From assembly GCF_000426685.1 (NCBI RefSeq), contig NZ_AUFV01000001.1, positions 496,001 through 560,000 on the forward strand: a stretch of DNA of 64,000 nucleotides. Direction: 5' to 3'. The notes below the pieces were generated by a model that saw only the letters and a program-made list of their open reading frames with translations, was not told the DNA's origin and ran no database searches. The stretch's first letter is position 1; each line of letters begins with the position of its first letter. This document shows positions 35,232 to 46,404 of this stretch, one piece after another. The stretch is from Solimonas flava DSM 18980 (GTDB taxonomy: Bacteria > Pseudomonadota > Gammaproteobacteria > Nevskiales > Nevskiaceae). A program made the position numbers and the translations under genes.

Positions 35232-37814
35232 TCAGGCCCAGACCGCGGCGCCGAGTTCGCCGGGGTGCGACATCGCCGGATGCGTCGGCCGCATGCGCAC
35301 GCGCAGGCACTGGCGGCCGGCGAGCGGTTCGAGCGAGCCGACGAAGCGGATCTGGCCGTCGGCGGCGGTCTGCGGATGCAGCAGCGCGCTCTTGTGCACG
35401 GTAAAGCGGCCGTGCACCTCGACGCCGAGCAGGCATTCGACGATCACGTCGGTCGGCGCCAGGCCGTTGAGCCCGGCCGCGACCTCGACCGTCAGCGGCG
35501 CGCCCTGTCCGACCACCTGCGGCAGCGTCGGCGCCTGCAGCGACACACCGCCCCAGGCCTGGTGCAGCTTCTGTTTCCAGGCCGCGTACTCGCGCGCCAG
35601 GGCGTGGCCGGCGGCGGTGAAACGCGCCGTCTGCCGCGCCGCCGGGCCGTAGAAGCCGTGCACGTAGTCCATCACCATGCGCGCCGAATTGAAGCGCGGG
35701 ATCAGGGTCTTCATCGAGTTCTTGCTGATGCGCACCCACTCCGGCGCATAGGCCTCGTTGTCGGGGCCGTAGTAGAGCGGCACGACCTGCCCTTCGAGGA
35801 TGTCGAGCAGCTGGCGGGCCTCTTCCTCGTCGCGCCGCCGCCGCGCGATCTCGTCGCCGAGCAGCGAGTACCAGTAGCGCGGATCGACCGGCTCGATCGC
35901 GAAGCCGTTCGGGCCGTCCTGGCCCTCGGCGACGTAGCCTTCGTCCCACCAGCCGTCGAGCACGGACACGTTGACGACGCCGTTGATGCCGGCTTTCTCG
36001 CCCGAGGTGCCGCTGGCCTCCATCGGATACTCGGGGTTGTTGAGCCAGACGTCGCAGCCTTGCACGAGGTTGCGCGCCAGCAGCATGTCGTAGCCCTCGA
36101 CCATGATCAGGCGGCCGATGAACTGCGGCTTCATGCTCGTTTCGTAGAGCTTCTGGATCAGCGCCTGGCCGGGCTGGTCCTTCGGGTGCGCCTTGCCGGC
36201 GAAGATCAGGATCGCCGGTCGCTGCGGATGGTTCAGCAGCCGCGCCAGACGCTCCTCGTCCTGCAGGATCAGCGTCGCCCGCTTGTAGGTCGCGAAGCGG
36301 CGCGCGAAGCCGAGCACCAGCGCCTTGCTGTTCGGATCGCCGATGTAGCGCGTGGCGCGCGCGACGATGGTCTCCGGCACGCCGTTGCGGCGCAGCTGGC
36401 GGCGCACGCGCGCGGCGATGTCGCCGAGCAGGTCGCGCTTGAGCTGGCGACGCACGGCGACGTAGCGGTCGTACGGAATGCTGTCGATGCAGCGCCAGAA
36501 GTTCGGATCGAGCACGCCGTTGCGCCAGGCGCGGAAGCTGTCGTGGAACAGCCGCGTCCAGGCGCGGGCGATGAAGGTGTGCAGGTGCACGCCGTTGGTG
36601 ACGTGCCCGATCGGATTTTCCTCCGGCGGGATCTGCGGCCATAGATAGGCCTCCATGCGGCTGGCGACGCCGCCGTGGATTTTCGACACGCCGTTGTGGA
36701 AGCGGCTGCCGCGCAGGGCCAGCGAGGTCATGTTGAAGCGGTCGCCGCCGTGCTGGTCGGCGCCGAGCGCGAGCAGCGTCGCCTCCTCCGTGCCGAGGCT
36801 GCCGAGCAGGCGGCCGAGGAACCAGCGCATCTGCGCGTGATGGAAGATGTCGTGGCCGGCCGGCACCGGTGTGTGCGTGGTGAACACGGTGCCCGCGGCG
36901 ACCGCTTCCAGGGCTGCATCGAACGGCAGGCCGGCGGCGACACCCTCGCGAATGCGCTCGAGGATCATGAACGCGGCATGGCCTTCGTTGATGTGCCAGA
37001 CGGTCGGCGCCCGGCCGAGCGCGCGCAGCGCGCGCACGCCGCCGACACCGAGCACGGTCTCCTGCTGGATGCGCGTGTCGCTGTCGCCGCCGTAGAGCTG
37101 GTCGGTGATCGCCCGGTCGGCTTCGCCGTTCTCCGGCACGTCGGCGTCGAGCAGGATCAGCGAGACATGGCCGATCTTGGCTTCCCAGATGCGCAGCTGC
37201 ACGTCGCGCTCGCCGAGCTCGACGGTGACGCGCAGTTCGCCGCCGTCGGCCTGGCGGCAGAGCCGGATCGGCAGCTCGTCGAAATCGACGGTGTGGGCAT
37301 TGGCCTGCTGGCGGCCCTGCGCGTCGATGGTCTGCGTGAAGTAGCCCTGCCGGTAGAGCAGGCCGACGGCGATGAACGGCACGCCAAGGTCGCTGATCGC
37401 CTTGCAGTGGTCGCCGGCGAGGATGCCGAGGCCGCCGGAATAGATCGGCAGGCTCTCGTGCAGACCGAACTCGGCGCAGAAATAGGCGACCAGATCGTGC
37501 TCGGGATGCAGGTGCTTTTCGATCTCCGGCCGCCGCCCGCTGGCCATGTACGAATCGAACGAGGACAGCGCGTGGTGGTAGTCCTCGAGAAAATCGCGAT
37601 CCTCGGCCAGATGATCGATCGTGGCTTGCGGAATGCGGCGCAGCACCAGCTTGGGATTGTTCTCGCAGCTCAGCCACAGCCGCTGGTCGAGGCGCCAGAA
37701 CACGCGGCGGATGTCGCGGTCCCAGGCGTAGGCGAGATTGCCGGCCAGCTCCTCGAGCCGGTCCAGGGCCGCCGGAATACGGGGGCGGGCTTCGAAGCTC
37801 AGCGTCGTCGTCAC
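35232..37814 (-). CDS. glgP: Alpha-glucan phosphorylase, DUF3417-type
   Basis: About 860 residues, GT35 family. GTG 37814 with AAAGGA 9 bases upstream is chosen; a frame extension to 37889 lacks homology. The N-terminal ~100 residues (ALDRLEELAGNLAYAWD) are the DUF3417 module of the actinobacterial/thermophile-type alpha-glucan phosphorylases, different from E. coli GlgP. The PLP lysine lies in EASGTSGEKAGINGVVN (about residue 606). It releases glucose-1-phosphate from glycogen or maltodextrin. It converges on malQ, 44 bases apart. Confidence 0.95.
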   Translation of the reverse strand: MTTTLSFEARPRIPAALDRLEELAGNLAYAWDRDIRRVFWRLDQRLWLSCENNPKLVLRRIPQATIDHLAEDRDFLEDYHHALSSFDSYMASGRRPEIEKHLHPEHDLVAYFCAEFGLHESLPIYSGGLGILAGDHCKAISDLGVPFIAVGLLYRQGYFTQTIDAQGRQQANAHTVDFDELPIRLCRQADGGELRVTVELGERDVQLRIWEAKIGHVSLILLDADVPENGEADRAITDQLYGGDSDTRIQQETVLGVGGVRALRALGRAPTVWHINEGHAAFMILERIREGVAAGLPFDAALEAVAAGTVFTTHTPVPAGHDIFHHAQMRWFLGRLLGSLGTEEATLLALGADQHGGDRFNMTSLALRGSRFHNGVSKIHGGVASRMEAYLWPQIPPEENPIGHVTNGVHLHTFIARAWTRLFHDSFRAWRNGVLDPNFWRCIDSIPYDRYVAVRRQLKRDLLGDIAARVRRQLRRNGVPETIVARATRYIGDPNSKALVLGFARRFATYKRATLILQDEERLARLLNHPQRPAILIFAGKAHPKDQPGQALIQKLYETSMKPQFIGRLIMVEGYDMLLARNLVQGCDVWLNNPEYPMEASGTSGEKAGINGVVNVSVLDGWWDEGYVAEGQDGPNGFAIEPVDPRYWYSLLGDEIARRRRDEEEARQLLDILEGQVVPLYYGPDNEAYAPEWVRISKNSMKTLIPRFNSARMVMDYVHGFYGPAARQTARFTAAGHALAREYAAWKQKLHQAWGGVSLQAPTLPQVVGQGAPLTVEVAAGLNGLAPTDVIVECLLGVEVHGRFTVHKSALLHPQTAADGQIRFVGSLEPLAGRQCLRVRMRPTHPAMSHPGELGAAVWA

Positions 37815-38009
37815 CTGTTGCGGTCCTTTCGGGTTCGACTTGTGATGGGCGGCGGCGGATGCCGGCCGACCCGGCGCTATGCGAAGCACGGATCGGGCCA
37901 GCCGGCCCGCTCGGCAGCGCAGCGCAAAACTTGATAGTGGATATTATCGCTTCCGCGGTCCGGAACTGTCCCGCATGCTTGACCGGCATACGGCGATCCC
38001 GGGTGGATC

Positions 38010-39251
38010 ATGGATCTTCTCGCCAGCCTGCGCAGCGAGAGCCGGCCTCCGCGCCTCTATCGTCTGCGTCTCGGGCCCGCGCATCTCGAACAGGAATTCC
38101 GCAACTGGCAGCGGCGTCGCCACGCGCCGGCGCGCGCCCTGCTGTTCGCCGTGCTCGCGCTCGGTTACGGCATCACGCCGCTGTTCAATGTGCGCCTGTT
38201 CAACGTGCCGGAGGACGTGCTGCCGGCGCTGCAGACGATCCAGTGGCTGCTGGTGCTGCCGATGGCGGCGGCCGGCGCGCTCGCCAGCTTCGCACCGGAT
38301 CCGCGCGTGCAGCGCACCGTGCAGGCCTGCGCCGCGGCCAGCATCTGGGCCGGGACGCTGGCGATGCGCGGCCTGGCGCTGCATCACGGCTTCGACTTCC
38401 CGAGTCAGATGCTCGGCATGGTGATGGTCGCGGTCGCCTTTTTCGGCGGCTTTCGCTGGACCGCGATCCTCGGCGGCACGCTGATCGGCACCGCGCTGGC
38501 GATCGCCGTCGAATACCGCGGCGCGGCGCCGGGCTCGAATCCCGGCCTGCAGACCTTCGGCCTGGCGACGATGGCGCTGATCGCGGTCGCCGGCACCTAC
38601 ACGCACGAGCTGCTGGCGCGTCTGGTCTGGCTCAACAAGCGCTACGCCGAAACGCTGGCCGCCACCGACGGCCTCACCGGGCTGGCCAACCACCACGATT
38701 TCCACCGCTCGCTGGAACGCGTGCTGGCGCTGGCGGCGCGCGAACAGCGCCAGGTCGCGGTCGCGCTGCTCGACCTCGATCATTTCAAGTCGATCAATGA
38801 CCGCTACGGGCATCTGTTCGGCGACCGCGTGCTGCGCCGGATCGGCGCGTTGCTCGGCGCCGAGGTCGCCAAACGACCGCTCGATCTGCGCGCGCGCTAC
38901 GGCGGCGAGGAAATGGCGATCGTCTGGTACGACGTCAAGGCCGAAGCGCTGCCCGGCCTGATCGAGGGCCTGCTCGACGAAATCCGCAAGCTGCCGTTCG
39001 CCGATCCGGCCGGCGGCCTGCGCGTGCGCGTCACCGCCAGCGCCGGCCTGGCCTGGCTGGTGCCCGACGAGCAGACGCGCGCCGAGGACGTGCTGCACTA
39101 CGCCGACATCCTGCTGTACTGCGCCAAGTCCGAGGGCCGCGACCGCGCGCGTCTGGCGCCGTACGGCAGCGGCCTGCAGACGCTGGTGCACATGCCGAGC
39201 GCCGCCAACGGCCTCGCCCTGCGCCGCCACGCCCCGGATTTCGCCGAATAG
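38010..39251 (+). CDS. Membrane diguanylate cyclase (GGDEF domain)
   Basis: 413 residues. Residues ~40-205 contain about six hydrophobic helices forming a membrane sensor module. A GGDEF domain occupies ~215-380: TDGLTGLANHHDF, DLDHFKSINDRYGHLFGD, and active loop RYGGEEM. The I-site RxxD (RPLD) stands five residues before GGEEM, so c-di-GMP feedback inhibition is expected. The fifth loop position is Met rather than Phe/Leu, a mild variant. It synthesises c-di-GMP; the signal is unknown. It is divergent from glgP across 195 bp. Confidence 0.92.
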   Translation: MDLLASLRSESRPPRLYRLRLGPAHLEQEFRNWQRRRHAPARALLFAVLALGYGITPLFNVRLFNVPEDVLPALQTIQWLLVLPMAAAGALASFAPDPRVQRTVQACAAASIWAGTLAMRGLALHHGFDFPSQMLGMVMVAVAFFGGFRWTAILGGTLIGTALAIAVEYRGAAPGSNPGLQTFGLATMALIAVAGTYTHELLARLVWLNKRYAETLAATDGLTGLANHHDFHRSLERVLALAAREQRQVAVALLDLDHFKSINDRYGHLFGDRVLRRIGALLGAEVAKRPLDLRARYGGEEMAIVWYDVKAEALPGLIEGLLDEIRKLPFADPAGGLRVRVTASAGLAWLVPDEQTRAEDVLHYADILLYCAKSEGRDRARLAPYGSGLQTLVHMPSAANGLALRRHAPDFAE

Positions 39252-39299
39252 GCGGCGCAGACGCGACTGCGCGCGGACGCGCCGCTACACTGCGCGCCC

Positions 39300-41186
<1,887 letters not shown>

Positions 41187-41310
41187 GCTTGACGGCAACC
41201 ACCCGAACGGGTCGCCCCGACCGCCGCGTCGTTTGCGCAGCGTCACGCAGCGCCGCGCCGGACGCGTGCTAGCATCGCCGCGTTTCAGGGCAGCCCAGGC
41301 GCAACGCCGC

Positions 41311-42357
41311 ATGAATTCGCAAGTCGTCGATACCGGCCTGTTCGAGCGCTACGTGCCGCTCAACGCCCTGCGCCCGGAAAGCCAGGCCGAGCTCGCGCGC
41401 AAGACCGCCGTGCTCGAACGGCGCGCCGGCGAGCTGCTGTTCCGGGCCGGCGATGATGCCCCGCAGGCGCTCTACCTGCTGTCCGGCGAGCTGCAGATCG
41501 AAAACGCCGCCGGCCAGCCGCTGTCACGGATCCGCGCCGGCGAGCCGGCCAGTTTCCACCGCCTGGCCCACCAGTCGCCGCGCACCGTCTCGGCCCGCGC
41601 GCTGAGCGACCTCCGCGTGCTGGCGGTCGACGCCAGCCTGCTCGACGTGATGCTGACCTGGGACCAGACCGGCCAGTTCGTTGTCGGCGACGTCGCCAAC
41701 CATACCGCCAGCATCGGCGACGACTGGATGACGCGCCTGCTGCAGATGCGCACCTTCCAGCTCGTGCCGCCGGCCAAGCTGCAGGCGATGTTCATGCGCC
41801 TGCAGAAGCGCTCGGCCGCGCCGGGCGAGGTCATCGTCAAGCAGGGCTCACCGGGCGACTACTTCTACGTGATCGTCGAGGGGCGCTGCATCGTCACCCG
41901 CGAGCAGGGCAGCCAGAAGCCGGTGCGCCTCGCCGAACTCGAACCCGGCGCCTGCTTCGGCGAGGAAGCGCTGATCTCGTCCGACCGCCGCAATGCCTCG
42001 GTGACGGCGCTGACGCCGGTCAGCCTGATGCGGCTCGCCAAGGAGGACTTCGAGCTACTGCTGAACCAGCCGCTCGAACGGCGCCTGCCGCTGGCCGACG
42101 CGCAGGCCCTGGTCGACAGCGGCCGCGCGCGCTGGCTCGACGTGCGCCTGCCGAGCGAGTTCCAGGACCATCACCTGCCCGGCGCGATCAACCTGCCGCT
42201 GTACATGCTGCGCCTGAAGCTGGCGATGCTCGACCCGAAGCTGAGCTGGATCCTGTGCTGCGACACCACGCGGCGCAGCGCGGTCGGCGTGTTCGTGCTG
42301 ACGCAGAAAGGCTACGACGCCTACGTGCTCGAAGACGGCGTGCCGCAGAAGCGCTGA
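41311..42357 (+). CDS. Double cyclic-nucleotide-binding domain fused to rhodanese
   Basis: 348 residues. Two cNMP-binding beta-roll domains are visible: residues ~10-130 (LERRAGELLFRAGDDAPQAL, degenerate) and ~145-255 (PGEVIVKQGSPGDYFYVIVEG...ACFGEEALISSDRRNASVTA, the canonical phosphate-binding cassette). A C-terminal rhodanese domain (~260-348) carries LDVRLPSEFQDHHLPGAINLP and the active loop CCDTTRRSA with catalytic-type Cys. No DNA-binding helix is present, so it is not a CRP-like transcription factor. A cyclic-nucleotide-gated sulfur-transfer or regulatory protein is the plausible role. ATG 41311. Confidence 0.88.
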   Translation: MNSQVVDTGLFERYVPLNALRPESQAELARKTAVLERRAGELLFRAGDDAPQALYLLSGELQIENAAGQPLSRIRAGEPASFHRLAHQSPRTVSARALSDLRVLAVDASLLDVMLTWDQTGQFVVGDVANHTASIGDDWMTRLLQMRTFQLVPPAKLQAMFMRLQKRSAAPGEVIVKQGSPGDYFYVIVEGRCIVTREQGSQKPVRLAELEPGACFGEEALISSDRRNASVTALTPVSLMRLAKEDFELLLNQPLERRLPLADAQALVDSGRARWLDVRLPSEFQDHHLPGAINLPLYMLRLKLAMLDPKLSWILCCDTTRRSAVGVFVLTQKGYDAYVLEDGVPQKR

Positions 42358-42436
42358 CGCGCGCCGACAAAGCAGCCCGGGATCACGCTGACAGCGAGCC
42401 TCCTGCCCGCAAGCGCATCGGGCACGCCCGCGCCTC

Positions 42437-42799
42437 TTACATCGTATGGGTCGGCCGGTCGGCGCCGAGCGCGCCGGCGAGCAGGCCTTCGATCTTCTTT
42501 TGCGTGGCGCCGGCGTCCTGCGCGCTGAACTGCACGCCGATGCCCTGCACGCGCTTGTTCTGTGCGCCGCGTGGCGTCACCCACACAACCTTGCCGGCGA
42601 CCGGCAGACGTTCGGGATTGTCCATCAGCGTCAGCAGCATGAAGACCTCATCGCCGAGGCGGTAATCCTTGTTGGTCGGAATGAACAGGCCGCCGTTTTT
42701 CACGAACGGCATGTAGGCGACGTACAAGGCCGACTTGTCCTTGATATGCAGCGTCAGGATGCCGGGCGGTGCGCCGCCCGCGCGTGGCGGTGTGCTCAA
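42437..42799 (-). CDS. pilZ: PilZ type IV pilus protein (TTG start)
   Basis: 120 residues. GILTLHIKDKSALYVAYMPFVKNGGLFIP is the PilZ protein pattern. The RxxxR and D/NxSxxG c-di-GMP-binding motifs are lacking, as in the P. aeruginosa PilZ that works in pilus assembly without binding the nucleotide. The start appears to be TTG 42799 with GGGGA upstream. It is the last gene of the holB operon, the classic position, 67 bases after holB. Confidence 0.9.
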   Translation of the reverse strand: MSTPPRAGGAPPGILTLHIKDKSALYVAYMPFVKNGGLFIPTNKDYRLGDEVFMLLTLMDNPERLPVAGKVVWVTPRGAQNKRVQGIGVQFSAQDAGATQKKIEGLLAGALGADRPTHTM

Positions 42800-42866
42800 A
42801 GTCTGTCCCCGAAGATCTGGCCGGAACTGTATCGGCTCGACATGGGCAAAGGATAGCGGACGCCGA

Positions 42867-43898
42867 TCAGGCGGCGCGGGCGAGCGCCGTACGGCCGAGC
42901 CGCATCCAGCGCACGAACAGCGATTCCATCAGCAGCTGCGGCTGGGCGTTGCCGGCGGCGCGACGCTGGGCGTCGTAGACGTCCTGCACCATCAGCGCGA
43001 GCGCCTCGCGCTGTTCGGTCCGCGCCGCCCGCGACAGCAGCCCGCGCAGCTCGCCGGCCAGCCAGAACTGCGCCCAGTTCAGATGCTCGGCAACGCTGTC
43101 CTTGTCGACCGCGGCGGCGGCGGCGAGCGGATCGCGCCGGCCGGCGGCAACCGCGCTCCACAGCTCGGCCCACTGGCGGCGCACGGCGATGCCGTCGTCC
43201 GCGCACAGCGCCAGCGCCCGCAGCGGCGCACCGAGCGCGAACGCCAGCGCGTCTTCGTCGCGCACGCCCTGCTCGGCCATCCAGGCCCTCGCGGCGTCGG
43301 CATCCGGCGACGCGAAGCGGACCCGCTGGCAGCGGCTGCGCAGCGTCGCCGGCAGGGCCTGCGGCCGCTCGGTGACGAGCAGCAGGTGCGTGCCGACCGG
43401 CGGCTCCTCGATGGTCTTCAGCAAGGCGTTGGCGCTGCTGGCGTTGAGCAGGTCGGCCGGCTCGATCAGCGCGCACTTGGCACTGCCGTAATGGCTGGCG
43501 AGACCGAGCTTGGCGATCAGGCTGCGTGCACCCTCGATCGAAATGTCGCGGCGCTTGCGCTCGGCGTCCGGCTGCCAGTGCACCAGACCCTGCTCGGCAA
43601 CGCCGTCCGGCGTCAGCGCCAGCCCCAGATGACCGTCGACGCCGAGGACCGCGGCGTTCGGATGGCTGCCGGCGGCGAGCTGCAGGCAGCTGCGGCAGTG
43701 GCCGCAGGCATAGCCGCTGCGCTGCTCACAGAGGATGAACGCGATCAGGGCGCGCGCGAACCAGCGCTTGCCGATGCCGGCGCCGCCGGACAGCAGCATC
43801 GCGTGCGGCAACCGCTGCTGCAGCACCAGCGACGTCAGCTCCAGCCAGCGCTCCTGCTGCCAGGGCAAGGGTCGCCACAGTGCCGCGCTCGCGCTCAT
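42867..43898 (-). CDS. holB: DNA polymerase III subunit delta'
   Basis: A 343-residue clamp-loader subunit. An N-terminal AAA-like domain with GGAGIGKRW near residue 40, a zinc module C-x8-C-x2-C-x2-C (CEQRSGYACGHCRSC, ~58-72), ALLKTIEEPP (~157) and SRC motif LRSRCQRV (~187). The C-terminal helical domain assembles the loader ring. The start overlaps the tmk stop (ATGA). Confidence 0.94.
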   Translation of the reverse strand: MSASAALWRPLPWQQERWLELTSLVLQQRLPHAMLLSGGAGIGKRWFARALIAFILCEQRSGYACGHCRSCLQLAAGSHPNAAVLGVDGHLGLALTPDGVAEQGLVHWQPDAERKRRDISIEGARSLIAKLGLASHYGSAKCALIEPADLLNASSANALLKTIEEPPVGTHLLLVTERPQALPATLRSRCQRVRFASPDADAARAWMAEQGVRDEDALAFALGAPLRALALCADDGIAVRRQWAELWSAVAAGRRDPLAAAAAVDKDSVAEHLNWAQFWLAGELRGLLSRAARTEQREALALMVQDVYDAQRRAAGNAQPQLLMESLFVRWMRLGRTALARAA

Positions 43899-44542
43899 GC
43901 GGCCGCCTCGGAGACCGGCGCGAGGCGCGCGACCAGCGTCTGCGCGACGCTGGCGCTGACCGCGTCGGCGTCTCGCGAGGCGTCGATCACCGCGAACCGC
44001 GCCGGCTCGGCGCGCGCGCGCGCCATGAACGACTCGCGCACGCGCTGCATGAATTCAAGCGTCTCCTGCTCGAAGCGGTTTTCCTCGCCACGCTCGCGCG
44101 TGCGCTGCAGGCCAAGCTCCGGCTCGATGTCGAACAGCAGCGTGAGGTCGGGCTTGTGGCCACCGACCGCCAGCCGTTCGAGCGTCTGCAGCGCCGCCTC
44201 GTCGACGCCCTTGCCGGCGCCCTGGTAGGCATAGCTGGAATCGACGAAACGATCGCAGACGACATCGCGACCGGCCGCAAGCGCCGGCTCGATCGTCGTG
44301 TGCCAATGCGCGGCGCGCGCCGCGAACATCAGCATGACCTCGGTCGGCGGCGTGACGCCTTCGGCCCAGTCGCCGAGCACCAGACTGCGGATCGCCTCGG
44401 CCAGCGGCGAGCCGCCGGGTTCGCGGGTCAGCACCACTTCGCGGCCGCGCTCAACCAGCCAGTCGCGGATGAAACGCGCCTGCGTCGACTTGCCGGCGCC
44501 TTCGCCGCCTTCGAGCGTGATGAACCGTCCGCGTGTCGTCAT
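43895..44542 (-). CDS. tmk: Thymidylate kinase
   Basis: A 215-residue enzyme phosphorylating dTMP to dTDP. P-loop LEGGEGAGKST (residues ~9-19), DR motif VVCDRFVDSSYAYQGAGK (~95-112) and a lid region with Arg residues are intact. It follows mltG by 15 bases and overlaps holB. Confidence 0.96.
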   Translation of the reverse strand: MTTRGRFITLEGGEGAGKSTQARFIRDWLVERGREVVLTREPGGSPLAEAIRSLVLGDWAEGVTPPTEVMLMFAARAAHWHTTIEPALAAGRDVVCDRFVDSSYAYQGAGKGVDEAALQTLERLAVGGHKPDLTLLFDIEPELGLQRTRERGEENRFEQETLEFMQRVRESFMARARAEPARFAVIDASRDADAVSASVAQTLVARLAPVSEAAA

Positions 44543-44557
44543 GCCAGAAATACCGGT

Positions 44558-45580
44558 CTACTTCTTCTTCAGTTGATAGCGGCGCACGGCGGCATCGTGC
44601 TCGGCGAGCGTGGCCGAGAACACGTGGGTGCCGTCGCCCCGGGACACGAAGAATAGCGCCTGGCCGTCGTCCGGATGCAGCGCGGCGTGCAGCGCGGCGC
44701 GGCCCGGCAGGCTGATCGGCGTCGGCGGCAGGCCGGCGCGCGTATAGGTGTTGTAAGGCGTGTCGGTGCGCAGATCGACGAGCCGGATGTTGCCGTCGAA
44801 GCGCTCGCCGAGCCCGTAGATCACGGTCGGGTCGGTCTGCAGGCGCATGCCGAGCCGCAGGCGGCGCACGAACACGCCGGCGATCTGCGCGCGCTCGGCG
44901 GCGACGCCGGTTTCCTTCTCGACGATCGAAGCCATGATCAGCGCGTCATCGGGCGTCGCGTACGGCAGGTCCGGCGCGCGCTGCGCCCATTCGTCGGCCA
45001 GTGCCTTCTGCATCGCGGCGTAAGCCTGACGCAGCAGCGTCAGGTCGCTGGTGTCCTTCGGAAAACGATAGGTATCCGGGAAGAAACGCCCTTCCGGATG
45101 CTGGCCGGGCTGGCCGATCGCCGCCATGATCGCTTCGGGCTTGGCGTCAGCCAGCGTCTGCCGGATCAGCGGATTGGCACGAATCGCCTGCAGCGCCTGG
45201 GCGAAGGTCCAGCCTTCGACGAAGCGCAGCTCGTGCACGATCGTGCGCCCCGACAGGAACAGGTCGAGCGCGGCGAGCAGGTCGTGCTGCGCGTTGAGCG
45301 CGTATTCGCCGCTGCGCACCCGCCCCCCGATCGCGTGCCAGCGCACGTACAGGCGCAGGTACAGCGCGGCGCGCGCGCTCGGCAGCCAGTGCTGCGCGTT
45401 CATGCGCGCGAGCACGGCGGCCAGCGTGTCGCCGGGCGCGATCTCGATCGTCTGCTGGCCGTCGATGCGCAGCGGCGCGTGCAGCTGGCGCCAGCCGTCG
45501 AACAGCAGACCGGCGATCGCCAGCGCAGCGACGGCAGCGAACGACAACAGCAGGCGAACGTAACGAAATCTGCGGATCAC
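44558..45580 (-). CDS. mltG: Endolytic murein transglycosylase (MltG/YceG)
   Basis: 340 residues with GTG start 45580 (MIRRFRYVRLLLSF...), same length as E. coli MltG. One N-terminal membrane helix (~7-25), a LysM-like region, then the catalytic domain with MASIVEKETGV (catalytic Glu ~205) and the downstream YNTYTRAGLPPTPISLPG motif. It cleaves nascent glycan strands to set their length, at the inner membrane. The longer open frame to 45847 overlaps pabC and is rejected. Confidence 0.92.
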   Translation of the reverse strand: MIRRFRYVRLLLSFAAVAALAIAGLLFDGWRQLHAPLRIDGQQTIEIAPGDTLAAVLARMNAQHWLPSARAALYLRLYVRWHAIGGRVRSGEYALNAQHDLLAALDLFLSGRTIVHELRFVEGWTFAQALQAIRANPLIRQTLADAKPEAIMAAIGQPGQHPEGRFFPDTYRFPKDTSDLTLLRQAYAAMQKALADEWAQRAPDLPYATPDDALIMASIVEKETGVAAERAQIAGVFVRRLRLGMRLQTDPTVIYGLGERFDGNIRLVDLRTDTPYNTYTRAGLPPTPISLPGRAALHAALHPDDGQALFFVSRGDGTHVFSATLAEHDAAVRRYQLKKK

Positions 45581-45588
45581 GACGGTGT

Positions 45589-46404
45589 TCAGTTCAAGGA
45601 CGGGTGGCGGAGTTGCTGCATCAGCCGCTGCGTCAGCACGCCCGGCGCCGGATAGTCGCGCGAACCGACGCGACGCAGCGGCCAGAGCCCGATCAGCGCA
45701 TTGCTGACGAAGGCCTCCTGCGCACCGAGCAGCGCGTCGCGCGGAGCCTCGAGCTCGCGGACGTCGACCCCGAGGCCGCGCGCGAGTTGCAAAAGGCGCG
45801 CGCGCATCGTGCCGGCGATGCCGCAGCGATCGAGGCGCGGCGTACACAGCACGCCGTCCGTCACCCAGAACAGATTGCTGCGCGTACCGCCGATGACGCG
45901 GCCGTCATGATCGCACATCAGCCGCTCGTCGATGCCCGCGCCCAGCTCGCGCGAGGCGAGCACCTGCTCGAGCCGGTTGAGATGCTTGACGCCGGCGAGC
46001 GCCGGCTGGATGCCCAGCGTCAGCGTCGACCAGTCGGCGACGATGCCCTGCCGCCAGGGATCGCCTTCGTAACGCGGAGCCGGACTGCGCAGCACGATGC
46101 GCGTCGCGGCGCGCGTCGCCGGCCGATAACCACGTCCCTCGCTGCGCCGCACCAGCAGCCATTTCACGACTGCGCGCGCCTGACCGGCGGCGAGTATCCG
46201 GGTGTCGGCCAGCAGCAGCGCGGGCGACGGCATCTGCAGATCGAGCCTCTGCGCGTCGCGCGCCAGCGCGGCGAGATGATCGTCGACGTGCAGCGCCGCG
46301 CCGTCGACGACCAGCAGCGTGCGGAACACGCCGTCGCCGTAAGCCAGACCGCGGCTGTCCAATGCCACGGCGTCGCCAGGGCGACCGTCGAGCAGCGCCT
46401 TCAT
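45589..46404 (-). CDS. pabC: Aminodeoxychorismate lyase
   Basis: A 271-residue fold-type IV PLP enzyme making 4-aminobenzoate from aminodeoxychorismate for folate. DSRGLAYGDGVFRTLL (~16-31) begins the family pattern. The PLP lysine is in GVKHLNRLEQVLA (~138). GGTRSNLFWV and AFVSNALIGLWPL form the phosphate pocket. It overlaps pabB upstream and lies 8 bases before mltG. Confidence 0.95.
   Translation of the reverse strand: MKALLDGRPGDAVALDSRGLAYGDGVFRTLLVVDGAALHVDDHLAALARDAQRLDLQMPSPALLLADTRILAAGQARAVVKWLLVRRSEGRGYRPATRAATRIVLRSPAPRYEGDPWRQGIVADWSTLTLGIQPALAGVKHLNRLEQVLASRELGAGIDERLMCDHDGRVIGGTRSNLFWVTDGVLCTPRLDRCGIAGTMRARLLQLARGLGVDVRELEAPRDALLGAQEAFVSNALIGLWPLRRVGSRDYPAPGVLTQRLMQQLRHPSLN

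Noticed and set aside
37930-37955. Apparent TTGATA...TATTAT promoter upstream of the diguanylate cyclase
   Set aside because: The hexamers are only about five bases apart, too close for a sigma-70 promoter.
35200-37989. 929-codon minus-strand frame overlapping glgP
   Set aside because: Same strand but wrong frame; low-complexity Arg/Pro/Ala content, while the glgP frame holds the PLP-lysine motif.
44558-45847. 429-codon version of MltG
   Set aside because: The extra N-terminal ~89 residues are antisense-like and overlap pabC; the GTG start at 45580 gives the family length.
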